From: Nioella nitratireducens
Lineage (GTDB): Bacteria > Pseudomonadota > Alphaproteobacteria > Rhodobacterales > Rhodobacteraceae
Assembly: GCF_001879715.1 (NCBI RefSeq)
Contig: NZ_MNBW01000010.1
Span: forward strand, 98,033-162,032
Length of the DNA: 64,000 bases
Direction: 5' to 3'
Shown here: positions 27,176-37,485 of the stretch, in pieces
Layout of the letters: every line of letters begins with the position of its first letter
Numbering within the stretch: the stretch's first letter is position 1
Made by a program: the position numbers and the translations under genes
Notes under the pieces: model-generated
Seen by the model: the letters and a program-made list of their open reading frames with translations, nothing else
What the model was told of the DNA's origin: nothing
Databases searched by the model: none

Positions 27176-27727
27176 ATGCAACCCCGCATCGCCCCGGCCG
27201 ATTGGGCCGGGTTCAGCGCCGTGATGGGCGACAAGGGCGGCTGCGGCGGCTGCTGGTGCATGCTGTGGCGGCTCTCGAAACGCGAGATGGAGGCAGGCCA
27301 GGGCGCGGGCAACCGCGCGGCGATGAAGGCGCTCTTCGACGCGGGCCATGTGCCGGGGCTGGTCGCTTGGGCCGGGGACACGCCGGTGGGCTGGATACAG
27401 GTCGACGCCCGCACCGCTTTCCCCCGGCTCGACGCCTCGCGCGTGTTGACACCGGTAGACGATCAACCGGTCTGGAGCGTGTCCTGCTTCCTGATCGACA
27501 CAGCGCACCGCAAAAGCGGCCTCTCCGTCGATCTGCTCGCCGCCGCCTGCACCTTCGCCCGCGACCGCGGCGCAAGCGTGCTGGAAGGCTACCCGATCGA
27601 CCCGCCGAAACCGAACTACCCCGCCGTTTACGCCTGGACCGGCTTTCTGGGCACCTTCCGCAAGGTCGGCTTCACCGAGGTCGCCCGCCGGTCCCCGACC
27701 AGACCGATCATGCGAAAAACGCTCTGA
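27176..27727 (+). CDS. GNAT-type acetyltransferase
   Basis: A 183-residue protein with a GNAT-like pattern: a VPGLVAWAGDTPVGWIQV strand-turn, then WSVSCFLIDTAHRKSGL where the CoA pyrophosphate loop falls, and a GF...FRKVGF end typical of the family. The N-terminus has GGCGGCWC, three close cysteines of unknown purpose. The start at ATG 27176 follows GGAGGAAACC. Substrate unknown. It lies opposite to its neighbours between degP and the hfl genes and ends in a short repeat plus double hairpin, which may mark an insertion. Confidence 0.82.
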   Translation: MQPRIAPADWAGFSAVMGDKGGCGGCWCMLWRLSKREMEAGQGAGNRAAMKALFDAGHVPGLVAWAGDTPVGWIQVDARTAFPRLDASRVLTPVDDQPVWSVSCFLIDTAHRKSGLSVDLLAAACTFARDRGASVLEGYPIDPPKPNYPAVYAWTGFLGTFRKVGFTEVARRSPTRPIMRKTL

Positions 27728-27811
27728 TCCCTTCTTCTTGGCAAAAATACTCCGAGGGAGCGCGAGGGGGCTGGCCCCCTCGCCCGGATCGCCGCCGCAA
27801 GGCGGCGATCC
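27728..27811. repeat. CCTTCTTCTTGG repeat copy 2 with double hairpin
   Basis: The repeat core is 27728-27752, directly after the acetyltransferase stop. Two perfect hairpins follow: 27762-27771 with 27774-27783 (G/C-rich, two-base loop) and GGATCGCCGCC (27786-27796) with 27801-27811 around a GCAA tetraloop. The second ends at the base before the DUF2065 stop codon, so the block also serves as terminator of the converging hfl transcript. Confidence 0.8.
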
Positions 27812-28009
27812 TCATCCGGTCAGGACATGACTCAACACCGCCAGAACCGTCCCGATCACCAACGCGGCAAACCCGGCAATCCGCAGGGTTTCTTCCGGCT
27901 CGTGCTGCATCCGGCGCATCAGGTCCTTCATGACAGAAGGGGCCAGCGCATAGGCCAGCCCCTCTATCACAAGCACCAGTCCGAGCCCCCAGAGGATCGA
28001 CTGGATCAT
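27812..28009 (-). CDS. DUF2065 small membrane protein
   Basis: A 65-residue protein with two hydrophobic helices, at the N-terminus (ILWGLGLVLVIEGLAYAL) and C-terminus (IAGFAALVIGTVLAVL), separated by a charged loop. This is the DUF2065 (YjeT-like) family, typically found beside hflK/hflC. It starts five bases after the hflC stop, so it belongs to that operon. Function unknown; probably an accessory of the HflKC membrane complex. Confidence 0.85.
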   Translation of the reverse strand: MIQSILWGLGLVLVIEGLAYALAPSVMKDLMRRMQHEPEETLRIAGFAALVIGTVLAVLSHVLTG

Positions 28010-28014
28010 GGGTC

Positions 28015-29001
28015 TTACTGCCCTTCCGGCAGGGCGGTACCCGTGTCCGCAGCGCCGCCTGCATCGGCTGGAGCCGCCTCTATTGCGGCAGGCGCGGCCG
28101 CCGCGTCCGGCATCACGAGGCTGCCACTGCGCCCCATCGGCGATCCGAAATAGTCGAAGAACGCGCTATCCGGGCTCAGAACCATCGAGGTGTTCTCACC
28201 CCGCAGCGCATTCTGGTAGGCGATCATCGCACGGTAGAACTCGAAGAAGTCCGGATCGGCGCCAAAGGCATCGGCATAGATCCGGTTGCGTTCCGCATCG
28301 GCTTCACCGCGGATGATATCGGCCTGCCGGTTTGCATCCGAGACCAGTTCGACCACGGTCCGGTCGGCCTGCGCCCGCACGCGCTGTGCGGCTTCTTCAC
28401 CGCGCGCCCGCTCGTCCGTGGCTTCCCGTTCGCGTTCCGCCCGCATCCGGGCAAAGGTTGCTTCAAGGTTCTGCTGCGGCAGCGCGGTCTGTTTCAAACG
28501 CACATCAAGGATATCGAGCCCCAGCGGCAACGCCAACGTGCGCGCCTGCTCGGTGATCCGCTGCATCAACGCGGCCCGTTCGGGCGAAATGATGGTGTTC
28601 GAGGTCACGCCGTCAGACCCCAGAACTTCGCGGATTTGCGGGTTCAGGATGTTTTCCAGCAGGGTTTGCGCCCGCGAGAGTCCGCCGACACCCACGGCCA
28701 GGCGGAACTGCTCGGTATCCACGATCCGGTACCGTGCAAAGGCATCGACCACCAGACGACGATCGTCCGACGGCGTCACCTCGATCGGGCTGGTATCGAG
28801 GGCAAGAATGCGGTCGTCGTAATAGACCACGTCCTGAATGAACGGGATCTTGAAGTTCAGGCCCGGCTCGTCGATCACCCGACGGATCTGGCCGAATTGC
28901 AGCACCAGCGCGCGCTGACGCTCATCGACAACGAAGACCGAGCTCAGGATCACCGCCAGAATGACGACGATTGTGGGGATGATGAAGGTCGCTTTACGCA
29001 T
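28015..29001 (-). CDS. hflC: FtsH modulator HflC
   Basis: SPFH/prohibitin-family membrane protein of 328 residues. With HflK it forms a large cage around the FtsH protease in the inner membrane. A single N-terminal membrane helix (residues about 5-25) is followed by the band-7 domain and a long coiled-coil region rich in Arg/Glu/Ala (ARMRAEREREATDERARGEE), then an Ala/Pro-rich tail. Its start overlaps the hflK stop by one base. DUF2065 follows at once. Confidence 0.95.
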   Translation of the reverse strand: MRKATFIIPTIVVILAVILSSVFVVDERQRALVLQFGQIRRVIDEPGLNFKIPFIQDVVYYDDRILALDTSPIEVTPSDDRRLVVDAFARYRIVDTEQFRLAVGVGGLSRAQTLLENILNPQIREVLGSDGVTSNTIISPERAALMQRITEQARTLALPLGLDILDVRLKQTALPQQNLEATFARMRAEREREATDERARGEEAAQRVRAQADRTVVELVSDANRQADIIRGEADAERNRIYADAFGADPDFFEFYRAMIAYQNALRGENTSMVLSPDSAFFDYFGSPMGRSGSLVMPDAAAAPAAIEAAPADAGGAADTGTALPEGQ

Positions 29002-30131
29002 CAGTTGCTCCCCCGGCGAAGTTCATTGAGCGGCAGGTAGGGCACCACGCCCTGCGTGTCCCCGCCGGTGCCAGTGTCCAGAATGGTCATATCCATGGCA
29101 CCCAACACGGATTCCATGGTTTCAAGGTACATACGCTGGCGCGTCACTTCCGGTGCCAGTTGATATTCCTGCAAGACAGACGAGAAGCGGCTGGCCTCAC
29201 CTTCGGCAACGTTCACCACCTGTGCCCGATAACCTTCGGCCTCTTCGAGGTTTTGCGCGGCTTCACCACGGGCGCCTGCCAGCACCCGGTTGGCGTAGGC
29301 GTCGGCCTGGCGTTGCAGCCGGTCGCGCTCCTGCTCGGCGGCCTGCACGTCGCGGAAGGCGTCGATCACTTCCATCGGCGGGTCGGCCCGGTCAAGGTTG
29401 AGACGCACGATGTTGATACCGGCATCATAGCTGTCCAGCGTGTCCTGGATCAATTGCTGCACGGTATCGGCGATCAGCCCCCGGTCCCGGTTCAGGATCG
29501 GGGCCAGTTGCGAGGCGGCGATCACTTCGCGCATCGCGGATTCAGACACCGCACGCACGGTCGCGGCCGGCTCGGCAAGGTTGAACAGGAACCCGCGCGG
29601 GTCCGAGACATTCCACACCACTTCGAAGTCGATATCGACGATATTCGCGTCCGTGGTCAGCATCAGCCCGGTGGACGCGTTGCTGGAGCGGTTGGTGCCG
29701 ATGGATTCGGTGCGGTTCGTCGTGACCTCGACCACCTCGGCGGTGACCACCGGCCACGGCGCAAAGTTCAGGCCCGGCTGTCCGAAGGACTGAAATTGTC
29801 CGAGGAACAGTTCGACCGACTGCTCTTCCGGCCGCACGGTGTAAACCGACACGTAAAGCCACAGACCCGCAGCCGCAAGCACGGCGGCAAGGATGGTGCC
29901 CTTGCCGAATTGCGGTCCGTCCCCGGACCCGCCGCCGCCAGTGCGCCCGCCGCGACCGCCCATCAGGACGCGCAGTTGCTCTTGGCCCTTGCGGACGATT
30001 TCGTCAATTTCGGGAATCTGCTGACCCTCGCCCGGGCGTCGCCCGCCGCGATCGTCATTGCCATTTCCCCTGTTGCCTCCGCCACCGGAGCCGCCACCGC
30101 CGCCCCAAGGGCCGCCAGAATTTCCAGCCAT
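29001..30131 (-). CDS. hflK: FtsH modulator HflK
   Basis: Partner of HflC, 376 residues. The cytoplasmic N-terminus is glycine-rich (WGGGGGSGGGG repeats). A membrane helix lies near residues 78-97 (ILAAVLAAAGLWLYVSVYTV). The SPFH domain (RPEEQSVELFLGQF) and a coiled-coil stretch (VQAAEQERDRLQRQADAYA) follow. I start at MAGNSGGPW (30131), the family's usual beginning; upstream frame is not conserved. It begins the hflK-hflC-DUF2065 operon. Confidence 0.95.
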   Translation of the reverse strand: MAGNSGGPWGGGGGSGGGGNRGNGNDDRGGRRPGEGQQIPEIDEIVRKGQEQLRVLMGGRGGRTGGGGSGDGPQFGKGTILAAVLAAAGLWLYVSVYTVRPEEQSVELFLGQFQSFGQPGLNFAPWPVVTAEVVEVTTNRTESIGTNRSSNASTGLMLTTDANIVDIDFEVVWNVSDPRGFLFNLAEPAATVRAVSESAMREVIAASQLAPILNRDRGLIADTVQQLIQDTLDSYDAGINIVRLNLDRADPPMEVIDAFRDVQAAEQERDRLQRQADAYANRVLAGARGEAAQNLEEAEGYRAQVVNVAEGEASRFSSVLQEYQLAPEVTRQRMYLETMESVLGAMDMTILDTGTGGDTQGVVPYLPLNELRRGSN

Positions 30132-30218
30132 GCCGGTCTTTCCCCTTTTTATCCCAAGGGCGCCCCCCGAAGGGCGCGCCCACATCCATTAGCTAACTGT
30201 GCCCGAAGGCCCCAAAAA

Positions 30219-31577
30219 TCAAGCCGTTCTCACCGGAGTTTTCAGCGTCACCAGTTCTTCGGCCATGGTCGGGTGCACCGCCACTGTAGCATCGAAATCT
30301 TCTTTCGTGGCCCCCATCTTCACGGCCACGCCCGCCAACTGGATCAGCTCGCCCGCGTGGTCGCCCACCAGGTGAACGCCCAGAACCTTGCGCGTATTGC
30401 CGCAGACGATGAGTTTCATCATCACCCGTTCGTCATGACCGGCAAACAGCGTCTGCATCGGCCGGAAGGCCGCGGCATATATCTCGATCGGACCGGCATC
30501 GCGCGCCTCTTCCTCGGTCAGCCCCACCGTGCCCAGTTCCGGCTGGGTGAAGACGGCCGAGGGGATCAGCTCGTGATCGGTCTTGCGCGGGGTGCCGCCA
30601 AAGACGGTATCGGCAAAGGCATGGCCTTCGCGGATCGCCACCGGGGTCAGGTTCACGCGATCGGTCACGTCGCCCACGGCATAGATCGAGGGGATGTTGG
30701 TCTGGCTGTAATCGTCGACCTTGATTTCGCCGTTGCGGCCCAGCACGACGCCCGCCTCTTCCAACCCCAGCCCCGCGCTGTTGGGCACCCGGCCCGTCGC
30801 GTAGAGCACCTTGGAAAACACCTGTTCCATGCCGTTCGTGGCCTTGACCCACAGGCCGCCTTCGACCTGTTTCACTTCCATCACGTTGCAGCCCACATGC
30901 AGGTCGATCCCGCGCGCCCGCATGGCGTCGGCCACATGTCCGCGCGCCTCGTCATCAAAGCCCCGCAGGATCTGCGCCCCGCGATAGAACTGCGTCACCT
31001 TGGTGCCCAGGCCATTGAAGATACCGGCAAATTCGCAGGCAATATAGCCGCCGCCCACAACCAGCACGCTTTCGGGCTGTTCATCAAGCTTGAACACCTC
31101 GTTCGAGGTCATCACCAGATCCGAGCCGGGAAAATCCGGCACGAAGGGCCAGCCGCCCGTCGCCACCAGAATATGCGCAGCGCTAAAGCTTTGCCCGTCC
31201 GCCAGCGTCACCCTGTGCGGATCGCTCAGCACCGCCCGCTGATCGTAGACGGTCACGCCGGACCGGCCCAAATTACCGCGATAGGCGCCTTCCAGCCGGT
31301 CCAGTTCCGCGTCCAGCTTGCCCCGGAATTTCGACCAGTCGAAGCGGCCTGCCGTGGCCTCCCAGCCATATTGCTGTGCATCATGGATCTGCCCCGGATA
31401 GCCCGAGGCATAGACCATCAGCTTTTTCGGCACGCAGCCCCGGATCACGCAGGTGCCGCCCATGCGGTATTCTTCCGCCAGCGCAACCCGTGCGCCGTGC
31501 TCTGCCGCGATCCGGCCCGCGCGCACGCCGCCCGATCCGCCCCCGATCACGAAGAGGTCATAGTCGAATTGGCTCAT
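30219..31577 (-). CDS. gor: glutathione-disulfide reductase
   Basis: FAD enzyme of 452 residues that reduces GSSG with NADPH. VIGGGSGGVRAGR is the FAD-binding loop, GGTCVIRGCVPKKL holds the redox disulfide, VVGGGYIACEFAG binds NADPH, and HPTMAEE carries the catalytic His-Glu pair. Length and motifs fit bacterial Gor. It lies between rpiA and hflK on the same strand, with gaps of about 90-100 bases, possibly a loose operon. Confidence 0.95.
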   Translation of the reverse strand: MSQFDYDLFVIGGGSGGVRAGRIAAEHGARVALAEEYRMGGTCVIRGCVPKKLMVYASGYPGQIHDAQQYGWEATAGRFDWSKFRGKLDAELDRLEGAYRGNLGRSGVTVYDQRAVLSDPHRVTLADGQSFSAAHILVATGGWPFVPDFPGSDLVMTSNEVFKLDEQPESVLVVGGGYIACEFAGIFNGLGTKVTQFYRGAQILRGFDDEARGHVADAMRARGIDLHVGCNVMEVKQVEGGLWVKATNGMEQVFSKVLYATGRVPNSAGLGLEEAGVVLGRNGEIKVDDYSQTNIPSIYAVGDVTDRVNLTPVAIREGHAFADTVFGGTPRKTDHELIPSAVFTQPELGTVGLTEEEARDAGPIEIYAAAFRPMQTLFAGHDERVMMKLIVCGNTRKVLGVHLVGDHAGELIQLAGVAVKMGATKEDFDATVAVHPTMAEELVTLKTPVRTA

Positions 31578-31679
31578 GCTCCGGCTCCCTGGTCATCTGA
31601 GTCGGCGTCGGTCTACCGCGCCCCGCCCCGTTTTGGCCACGCGCATGGGCGCACAGGCGCCCGCGCGGCGACACAGGGG

Positions 31680-32468
31680 TCAGTCGGCGATGTCGACAAA
31701 AAGGTTATCGGTGTCGATGATGTCAATCTGCTCGTGCTCGACCGTGCCGTTATTGATGTCGCGCACTTCGACGCTGCCATCGCCATTGCCGATCACGATG
31801 ATGTCACAGATATCCAGAAACAGCCCGTTCTCGACAACGCCGGGGATCTGGTTCAGCGCTAGGCTCAGCTGTTGCGGGTTGCCGATCTTGCGCAGGTGCA
31901 GGTCCAGAATGAAGTTGCCTTCGTCGGTGCGGAACGGCTGGTCATTGGCCAGCCGCAGCGAGGTCGTCCGCCCCAGCACGTCGAAATTGCCCAGCATCTC
32001 CTCGATCAGCGCCTTCGAGGTCTGCCAGCCGAACGGGATCACTTCGACAGGCAGCGGGAAGGCGCCGAGCGTCTCCACCTGCTTGGTCGGATCGGCAATC
32101 ACGATCATCTGGTCCGACGCCGTGGCCACGATCTTTTCCATCAGCAGCGCCCCGCCGCCGCCCTTGATCAGGTTGAGGCGCGAGTCATATTCATCGGCCC
32201 CGTCGATGGTCAGGTCCAGCCATTTCACGTCATCCAGCGTCGACACCGGAACCCCAACCTGCCGCGCCAGCTCTGCCGTGCGGGACGAGGTGGCGACGCC
32301 GGTGATCTTCATGCCCTCTTCGCGGACCAGTTCCCCCAGGCAGCGCACCATCCACGCGGCGGTCGATCCGGTGCCAAGCCCCACGCGCATACCGTCCTCG
32401 ACATAGTCCACCGCGCGTTTCGCGGCGACGAATTTGGCTTTATCAATGGGGGAAAGCTCTGCGCTCAT
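31680..32468 (-). CDS. rpiA: ribose-5-phosphate isomerase A
   Basis: Interconverts ribose 5-phosphate and ribulose 5-phosphate in the pentose phosphate pathway. Motifs: VGLGTGSTAAW phosphate loop, TIDGADEYD with the catalytic aspartates, and KGGGGALLMEKIVA. The 262 residues are slightly longer than E. coli RpiA because of a C-terminal extension rich in Asp/Ile. It lies between the thiamine pyrophosphokinase and gor genes on the same strand. Confidence 0.95.
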   Translation of the reverse strand: MSAELSPIDKAKFVAAKRAVDYVEDGMRVGLGTGSTAAWMVRCLGELVREEGMKITGVATSSRTAELARQVGVPVSTLDDVKWLDLTIDGADEYDSRLNLIKGGGGALLMEKIVATASDQMIVIADPTKQVETLGAFPLPVEVIPFGWQTSKALIEEMLGNFDVLGRTTSLRLANDQPFRTDEGNFILDLHLRKIGNPQQLSLALNQIPGVVENGLFLDICDIIVIGNGDGSVEVRDINNGTVEHEQIDIIDTDNLFVDIAD

Positions 32469-32537
32469 GGGTCTGCCGTCATTGTTGCGTCACGAAGCTC
32501 TTACACAAGCCCGCTCGCGCAGGCGAGGGAAAAACCC

Positions 32538-33233
32538 TCAAAACAGTGCCGAAAGCGCCGCCGAAAGTTGCTGTTTCGGCAGAATGACCAGCATGGCCGC
32601 CTGATCAACCGTAATCAGCACCTCGGGCGACGAGACCCGGTTCGACGTGCCGATCGCCCGCCCCGGCGCAAACGCGATTCCGTCGATGGGCCAATGCAGC
32701 CCTTCAGACCGCCCCGTGACCGGCGCCATGGGAAACAGCGACAGTCGCGTGCCGACGGGCAGATCAAGGCGCAACTCTGGCGGACACAGGAAGACGATAT
32801 CCTCCTCTGCGACCACGATGCAGGCCGGCACCCGACAGCGCAGCAGCGTGTGCCATGCCGCCAATTCGTGATCGGTGCGCCGACCGGTCATGCCAAGCGC
32901 AATCACCCCAGGCGCGTCGATATGGCCAAGCGCCTTTTCGAAATCCGTGCTTTCCTGCTCGGTCACATGATGCAGCGCACGATCCGGGATCTTGGCGCGT
33001 GCCGCCGCACTCAGCGAGTCGAAATCGCCCACCACCGCCTCGGGAAAATGCCCTAACGTCAACGCCCTGTCAGCCCCGCCATCCGCTGCCACAAGGGCCG
33101 GGGCCAGCGACAGCGACAGGTCGAGGTCAGACCGACTCACCTGACCTCCGCCCAATAATGTCACCAAAGTGTCATACTTCAACGGCCCCGCATCGGCTGG
33201 CCCATTCTCGCCATTTTTTCCGTTAGAAATCAC
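32538..33233 (-). CDS. thiamine diphosphokinase
   Basis: Transfers pyrophosphate from ATP to thiamine to make the cofactor ThDP. The 231-residue protein has the TPK pattern: [26 protein letters not shown] and STDFEKAL, with a C-terminal beta domain. The gene is often named thiN or tnr3. The true start could be later than 33233, because the first 20 residues are not like the family. It is divergent from the acidic 855-residue gene. Confidence 0.88.
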   Translation of the reverse strand: MISNGKNGENGPADAGPLKYDTLVTLLGGGQVSRSDLDLSLSLAPALVAADGGADRALTLGHFPEAVVGDFDSLSAAARAKIPDRALHHVTEQESTDFEKALGHIDAPGVIALGMTGRRTDHELAAWHTLLRCRVPACIVVAEEDIVFLCPPELRLDLPVGTRLSLFPMAPVTGRSEGLHWPIDGIAFAPGRAIGTSNRVSSPEVLITVDQAAMLVILPKQQLSAALSALF

Positions 33234-33337
33234 CGAATAGCCCCAATGACGTCGCCTTTGACTGGAATACGTTTGTTACACCTTTTGAGAAGATGGTAAA
33301 TTCCGGGACCGAGCCCGGGCGAGCAGAGATTGACCCT

Positions 33338-35905
33338 ATGAGTGATGAAAACAAAATTCTGACGGTCTCCTACGGCACCTTTTCCTGTACGCTGGAAGGG
33401 TTCGACGATCCGTTCTCGGCGATGAAGGCCATCGCGGAATACTTCCGTGACCTGGCAGCCGGAGACCGCTTTTTCGGGGCCGAACCGCCGACGCCGGACA
33501 CCGAGATGCTGCACCGCATCACCGAAGAGGCGATCAAATCTCGCGTTGACGCCCGTATTATAGAAAGCGGCCTGCTGCTGCGCCCGCATCTTGAGGGCCC
33601 GCAGGACAGCGCCGAGGAAGAGTCCCAGCCGCTCGACGCCGGGGACGTGACCGAAGCCGCCACACCCGCCATGGAAGACGCCGAAATCGCGACGGACGAG
33701 GCCAGCCCGGCCACGGACGCCCCGGATACGATCGCGGAAGAAAGCGCGCCCGAAGAAGAAGAGGCGCTGCCGGAAACCGACGCCGCGCAGGACGATGCCC
33801 CCGAGGCAGCCGCCCCCGCCGCGCAAGAGCCTTCGACCGAAGACCGCGCGGCAGACCCTGCCCCGCAGGACCAGCCGCTGACCGCCTCGTTCGAGGAACC
33901 GGTGGACGTGCATCTCGACGCGGGCTTTGACACCACCGAAGACGACCGGGCGACCGAGGACGGTGCCGAAGCACCCGACGCCGACACAGATGCCGAACCG
34001 CCCCAAGTTGCCGCCGCGCACCCGTCGCGCCCCAGCACCGCCATCACCAGCGCCGCCACGATGGCAGGCTTCGCCGCCGCCGCCGCCATGGCCCCGATCC
34101 CATCGGACGCCGACGCGCCCCAAACGGATCAGGCCGACACCGGCGCGACCGACGATGCCGCGTCCGGCGACACCGCCACCATGGAAGAAGAACACGACAC
34201 CAGCGGAGAAGACACCATCTCTGCCGTGCTGTCCGCGATGGCCTCGGACGACCGCGACTCCGCCGAGGACGCGGCCGTTCAACCGGAAGCTGAGGCCGAA
34301 GAGGTCATACCCCGCGACGAAGACCAGGACGATCTGGCCGAGCGGATCGCAGAGGCTGGCGACGACACGTTGGTCTCGCACCAAGACAGCATCGCGCAGA
34401 TAGAAGAACCCGCCCCCGCCCCTGATATGGCCGCGGACGAGGCCGACGAAGCAACGCTTGAAGAGCCCGCCCTCGCACAAGACGACGCCGCCCCGATGCC
34501 GGACGAGGCCCCTGCATCCAGCCCCTCCTATGCCGACCCCGACAGCGTCGCGGCCAAGCTCGCCCGCATTCGCCGTGTCGTGGCCATGGAAGAAGCCGAG
34601 GAAAACGCCCCGGAGACCGCCGAGTACAGCGAGGACGAAGACAACAGCGCCCCTTTTACTCAGGCCCCCGCCGCTGACGCGGCCCCCGAGGTTGACACCC
34701 CAGACACCGCCGCCGCCCCGGCCACAGAAAGCGCCGCAGCGCAGGCCGTCGAAGACACCGAGGCCGAGGCCGAACCGACCGCAGACACCCCTGCCGAACC
34801 GGACGATCACTCGCAGCCCGAAGCGGCCCCCGAGACCGCAGAGGATTCGCAGCCAGAGCCCGCCGAAGATCCGCAGGCCGCCGCACAGGCAGCTGCCCCC
34901 CAGCCGCAGCGCAACCCGCGCGTCTGGGTCATCCGGGGCCGTCCGCCGCAGGAAACCGAAACCGCCGACGACGAGGCCGACGCCGACAACACCCCGCAAG
35001 CCGAGGCCGAGGCCGAACCGGAAGCCACCCTCGCCCCGGATGCCGAGGCCGATCTTCAGCGCGAACTGGCCCAGATCGAGGCAGAACGCCAGGCCCGCCG
35101 GGCCGAACGCGCCGCCCGCCGCCAGCACATGGAAGGCGAGGCCGACGTAACCGAGGCCAATGTCAGCCGTCTCTTCGACGCCACCGACAGCCGCCTGTCC
35201 ACCGATGAAAACGCCCGCCGCCGCGCCAATATCGAACATCTCAAGGCCGCCGTCGCCGCACGCGCTGCCGAAGAACAATTGACCGGCCCGCAGGAACCGC
35301 AGGACGACACCGCCCGCTACCGCGAGGATCTGGCACAGGTCATGCGCCCGCGCCGGGTCCAGAAGGATGGTCAGCGCCGTTCGAACCGGCCCGCCGCCGC
35401 CAATCGCCCGCGCCAGACGCCGCTGGTTCTGGTGTCGGAACTGCGCGTCGATTCAAGCAGCGGTGGCAGCGCCCCGCGCGCCTCGGTCGTTCGCCCGCGC
35501 CGCATCGTGCGCGGCAACGCGGCCATCGCCGAACACCCCGAGGATGAGACCCGGACCGAGGCCATGCTGCCGCGACCGGTGGCCCCGGCCCGCCCGGCAC
35601 CGACCGCCGTCGCCGAACCGCAACCGGACGAGCCCCAGACCTTCGCCGACTACCTCGTCGCCCAGGACGCCAGCGACCTGCGCGACATCGCCGCTGCCGC
35701 GACCGGCTACGCGACGCACGTGATGGGCCAAGAGGTGTTCCAGCGCTCCGAGATCATCCGCATGATCATCGCGGGTTCGAACGACACCGCCGGGCGCGAA
35801 GACGCGCTGCGGGTGTTCGGTATCCTGATCAACGACGCAGAGATCGAAAAAGTCAGCCGCGGCCAGTTCCGCCTGACCCGGCATTCGCCCTACCACCGCC
35901 GCTGA
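33338..35905 (+). CDS. 855-residue protein with conserved ends and a long acidic disordered middle
   Basis: I do not recognise a named family. Residues 1-90 form a compact domain ([36 protein letters not shown]). Residues about 90-575 are Glu/Asp/Ala/Pro-rich with almost no hydrophobic runs and must be disordered. A basic coiled stretch lies near 575-640 ([12 protein letters not shown]). The C-terminal 90 residues are ordered again ([20 protein letters not shown], then EIIRMIIAG). No signal peptide; cytoplasmic. Start at ATG 33338, where the conserved domain begins. Homologues are widespread in Rhodobacterales and sometimes mislabelled as chemotaxis or lipoprotein genes. Confidence 0.8.
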   Translation: MSDENKILTVSYGTFSCTLEGFDDPFSAMKAIAEYFRDLAAGDRFFGAEPPTPDTEMLHRITEEAIKSRVDARIIESGLLLRPHLEGPQDSAEEESQPLDAGDVTEAATPAMEDAEIATDEASPATDAPDTIAEESAPEEEEALPETDAAQDDAPEAAAPAAQEPSTEDRAADPAPQDQPLTASFEEPVDVHLDAGFDTTEDDRATEDGAEAPDADTDAEPPQVAAAHPSRPSTAITSAATMAGFAAAAAMAPIPSDADAPQTDQADTGATDDAASGDTATMEEEHDTSGEDTISAVLSAMASDDRDSAEDAAVQPEAEAEEVIPRDEDQDDLAERIAEAGDDTLVSHQDSIAQIEEPAPAPDMAADEADEATLEEPALAQDDAAPMPDEAPASSPSYADPDSVAAKLARIRRVVAMEEAEENAPETAEYSEDEDNSAPFTQAPAADAAPEVDTPDTAAAPATESAAAQAVEDTEAEAEPTADTPAEPDDHSQPEAAPETAEDSQPEPAEDPQAAAQAAAPQPQRNPRVWVIRGRPPQETETADDEADADNTPQAEAEAEPEATLAPDAEADLQRELAQIEAERQARRAERAARRQHMEGEADVTEANVSRLFDATDSRLSTDENARRRANIEHLKAAVAARAAEEQLTGPQEPQDDTARYREDLAQVMRPRRVQKDGQRRSNRPAAANRPRQTPLVLVSELRVDSSSGGSAPRASVVRPRRIVRGNAAIAEHPEDETRTEAMLPRPVAPARPAPTAVAEPQPDEPQTFADYLVAQDASDLRDIAAAATGYATHVMGQEVFQRSEIIRMIIAGSNDTAGREDALRVFGILINDAEIEKVSRGQFRLTRHSPYHRR

Positions 35906-35962
35906 TCCCGTTATCACAGGACCGTTTCCGACCGGCGCTGCCCGCAGCCCCGGCCTTTGGCG

Positions 35963-36190
35963 TCACTCGTCCGACGACGCGTCGGGGTCGGCCTGACCGA
36001 CCCCCTTGAACACGGCGCGGAAGGGCACGGCCCAAACCACGCCGAGCGCGATATATATTCCCAGTTCCAGCAGGATGGACGGCCGCTCGAACAGGCTCAG
36101 CAAGAACCAAGCCAGCCCGATATAGACCGGCAGCCCAACCAGAAGGATGACGAGCGACCAGCGTCGCCGGGCTTTGTAAGACAGGGCCAT
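35963..36190 (-). CDS. DUF2842 small membrane protein
   Basis: A 75-residue protein with two membrane helices (SLVILLVGLPVYIGLAWFLL and LGIYIALGVVWAVPF) and an acidic tail. This pattern and the position behind purA match DUF2842 of Alphaproteobacteria. Its ATG overlaps the purA stop by one base, so it is translationally coupled. Role unknown. Confidence 0.85.
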   Translation of the reverse strand: MALSYKARRRWSLVILLVGLPVYIGLAWFLLSLFERPSILLELGIYIALGVVWAVPFRAVFKGVGQADPDASSDE

Positions 36191-37485
36191 CAGTCGGCAA
36201 ACGGATCGGTGACAAGGATCGTGTCGTCGCGTTCGGGGCTGGTCGACAGCAGCGCCACAGGGCACTGGATCAACTCTTCCACGCGGCGCACATACTTGAT
36301 CGCATTCGCAGGCAGATCGGCCCAGGACCGCGCCCCTTCGGTCGAGTCCGACCAGCCGGGCATTTCCTCGTAGATGGGCGTGCAGCGCGCCTGTTGGTCG
36401 GCGGCGGTCGGCAGGTAGTCCAGCCGCTTGCCGTCCAGATCGTAACCGACACAGATTTTCAGCGTCTCGAACCCGTCCAGCACGTCGAGCTTGGTCAGCG
36501 AAATGCCGTTAATTCCACTGGTCGCGCAGGTCTGGCGCACAAGACACGCATCGAACCAGCCACAGCGGCGCTTGCGGCCCGTTGTGGTGCCAAACTCATG
36601 CCCGCGCTCGCCAAGACGCTGGCCATCGGCGTCTTCCAGCTCGGTCGGGAACGGGCCTTCGCCGACACGCGTGGTGTAGGCCTTGACGATCCCCAGCACG
36701 AAGTCGATCGAATTCGGCCCGATCCCCACGCCCGTCGCCGCCTGTCCCGCGATCACGTTGGACGAGGTCACGAAGGGGTAGGTGCCGAAGTCGATGTCCA
36801 GCAGCGCGCCCTGCGCCCCCTCGAACAGGATGCGTTTGCCCGCGCGGCGCTTCTCGTTCATGACCTTCCAGACCGGCGCGGCAAAGGCCAGAATCTGCGG
36901 CGCAATCTCTTTGAGCTGGGCGATCAGGGCGTCACGGTCCACCTGTTCGATGCCAAGCCCCCGGCGCAACGGGTTGTGATGCTGCAAGGCCCGGTCGACC
37001 CGCGCCTCCAGCGTCGCGTCATCGGCCAGATCGGCCACCCGAACCGAGCGGCGCCCCACCTTGTCTTCATAGGCCGGTCCAATGCCGCGCCCGGTGGTGC
37101 CGATCTTGGTGCCGGTGCTGGCCGCTTCCTCTCGGGCGCGGTCAAGCTCGCCATGGATGGGCAGGATCAGCGGGGTGTTTTCCGCGATCATCAGCGTCTC
37201 GGGCGTGATCTCGACCCCTTGTTCGCGCACCGTTTCAATCTCGCCCATCAGGTGCCACGGGTCCAGAACCACGCCATTGCCGATCACCGACAACTTGCCC
37301 CCCCGCACCACGCCCGACGGCAGCGCGTGCAGCTTGTAGACCTTGCCGTCGATCACCAGCGTATGTCCGGCGTTGTGCCCCCCCTGGAAGCGGGCGATGA
37401 CGTCGGCACGCTCGCTCAGCCAGTCGACGATCTTGCCTTTGCCTTCGTCACCCCACTGGGCGCCCACGACAACCACATTGGCCAT
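36190..37485 (-). CDS. purA: adenylosuccinate synthetase
   Basis: GTP-dependent enzyme that converts IMP plus aspartate to adenylosuccinate, the first committed step to AMP. Motifs: [14 protein letters not shown] phosphate loop, [21 protein letters not shown] and the later [10 protein letters not shown] start at [12 protein letters not shown] (37485), giving 431 residues, the normal length. An in-frame upstream start would add eleven unconserved residues. It is followed by DUF2842 in the same transcript and faces away from secG. Confidence 0.97.
   Translation of the reverse strand: MANVVVVGAQWGDEGKGKIVDWLSERADVIARFQGGHNAGHTLVIDGKVYKLHALPSGVVRGGKLSVIGNGVVLDPWHLMGEIETVREQGVEITPETLMIAENTPLILPIHGELDRAREEAASTGTKIGTTGRGIGPAYEDKVGRRSVRVADLADDATLEARVDRALQHHNPLRRGLGIEQVDRDALIAQLKEIAPQILAFAAPVWKVMNEKRRAGKRILFEGAQGALLDIDFGTYPFVTSSNVIAGQAATGVGIGPNSIDFVLGIVKAYTTRVGEGPFPTELEDADGQRLGERGHEFGTTTGRKRRCGWFDACLVRQTCATSGINGISLTKLDVLDGFETLKICVGYDLDGKRLDYLPTAADQQARCTPIYEEMPGWSDSTEGARSWADLPANAIKYVRRVEELIQCPVALLSTSPERDDTILVTDPFAD

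Noticed and set aside
29160..31862. 900-residue open frame opposite hflK and gor
   Set aside because: Spans two opposite-strand genes and their gap; no ribosome-binding site or recognisable domain.
33230..35278. 682-residue glycine-rich open frame opposite the acidic protein
   Set aside because: Its Gly/Val/Arg composition is the mirror of the Ala/Asp/Glu/Pro codons on the other strand.
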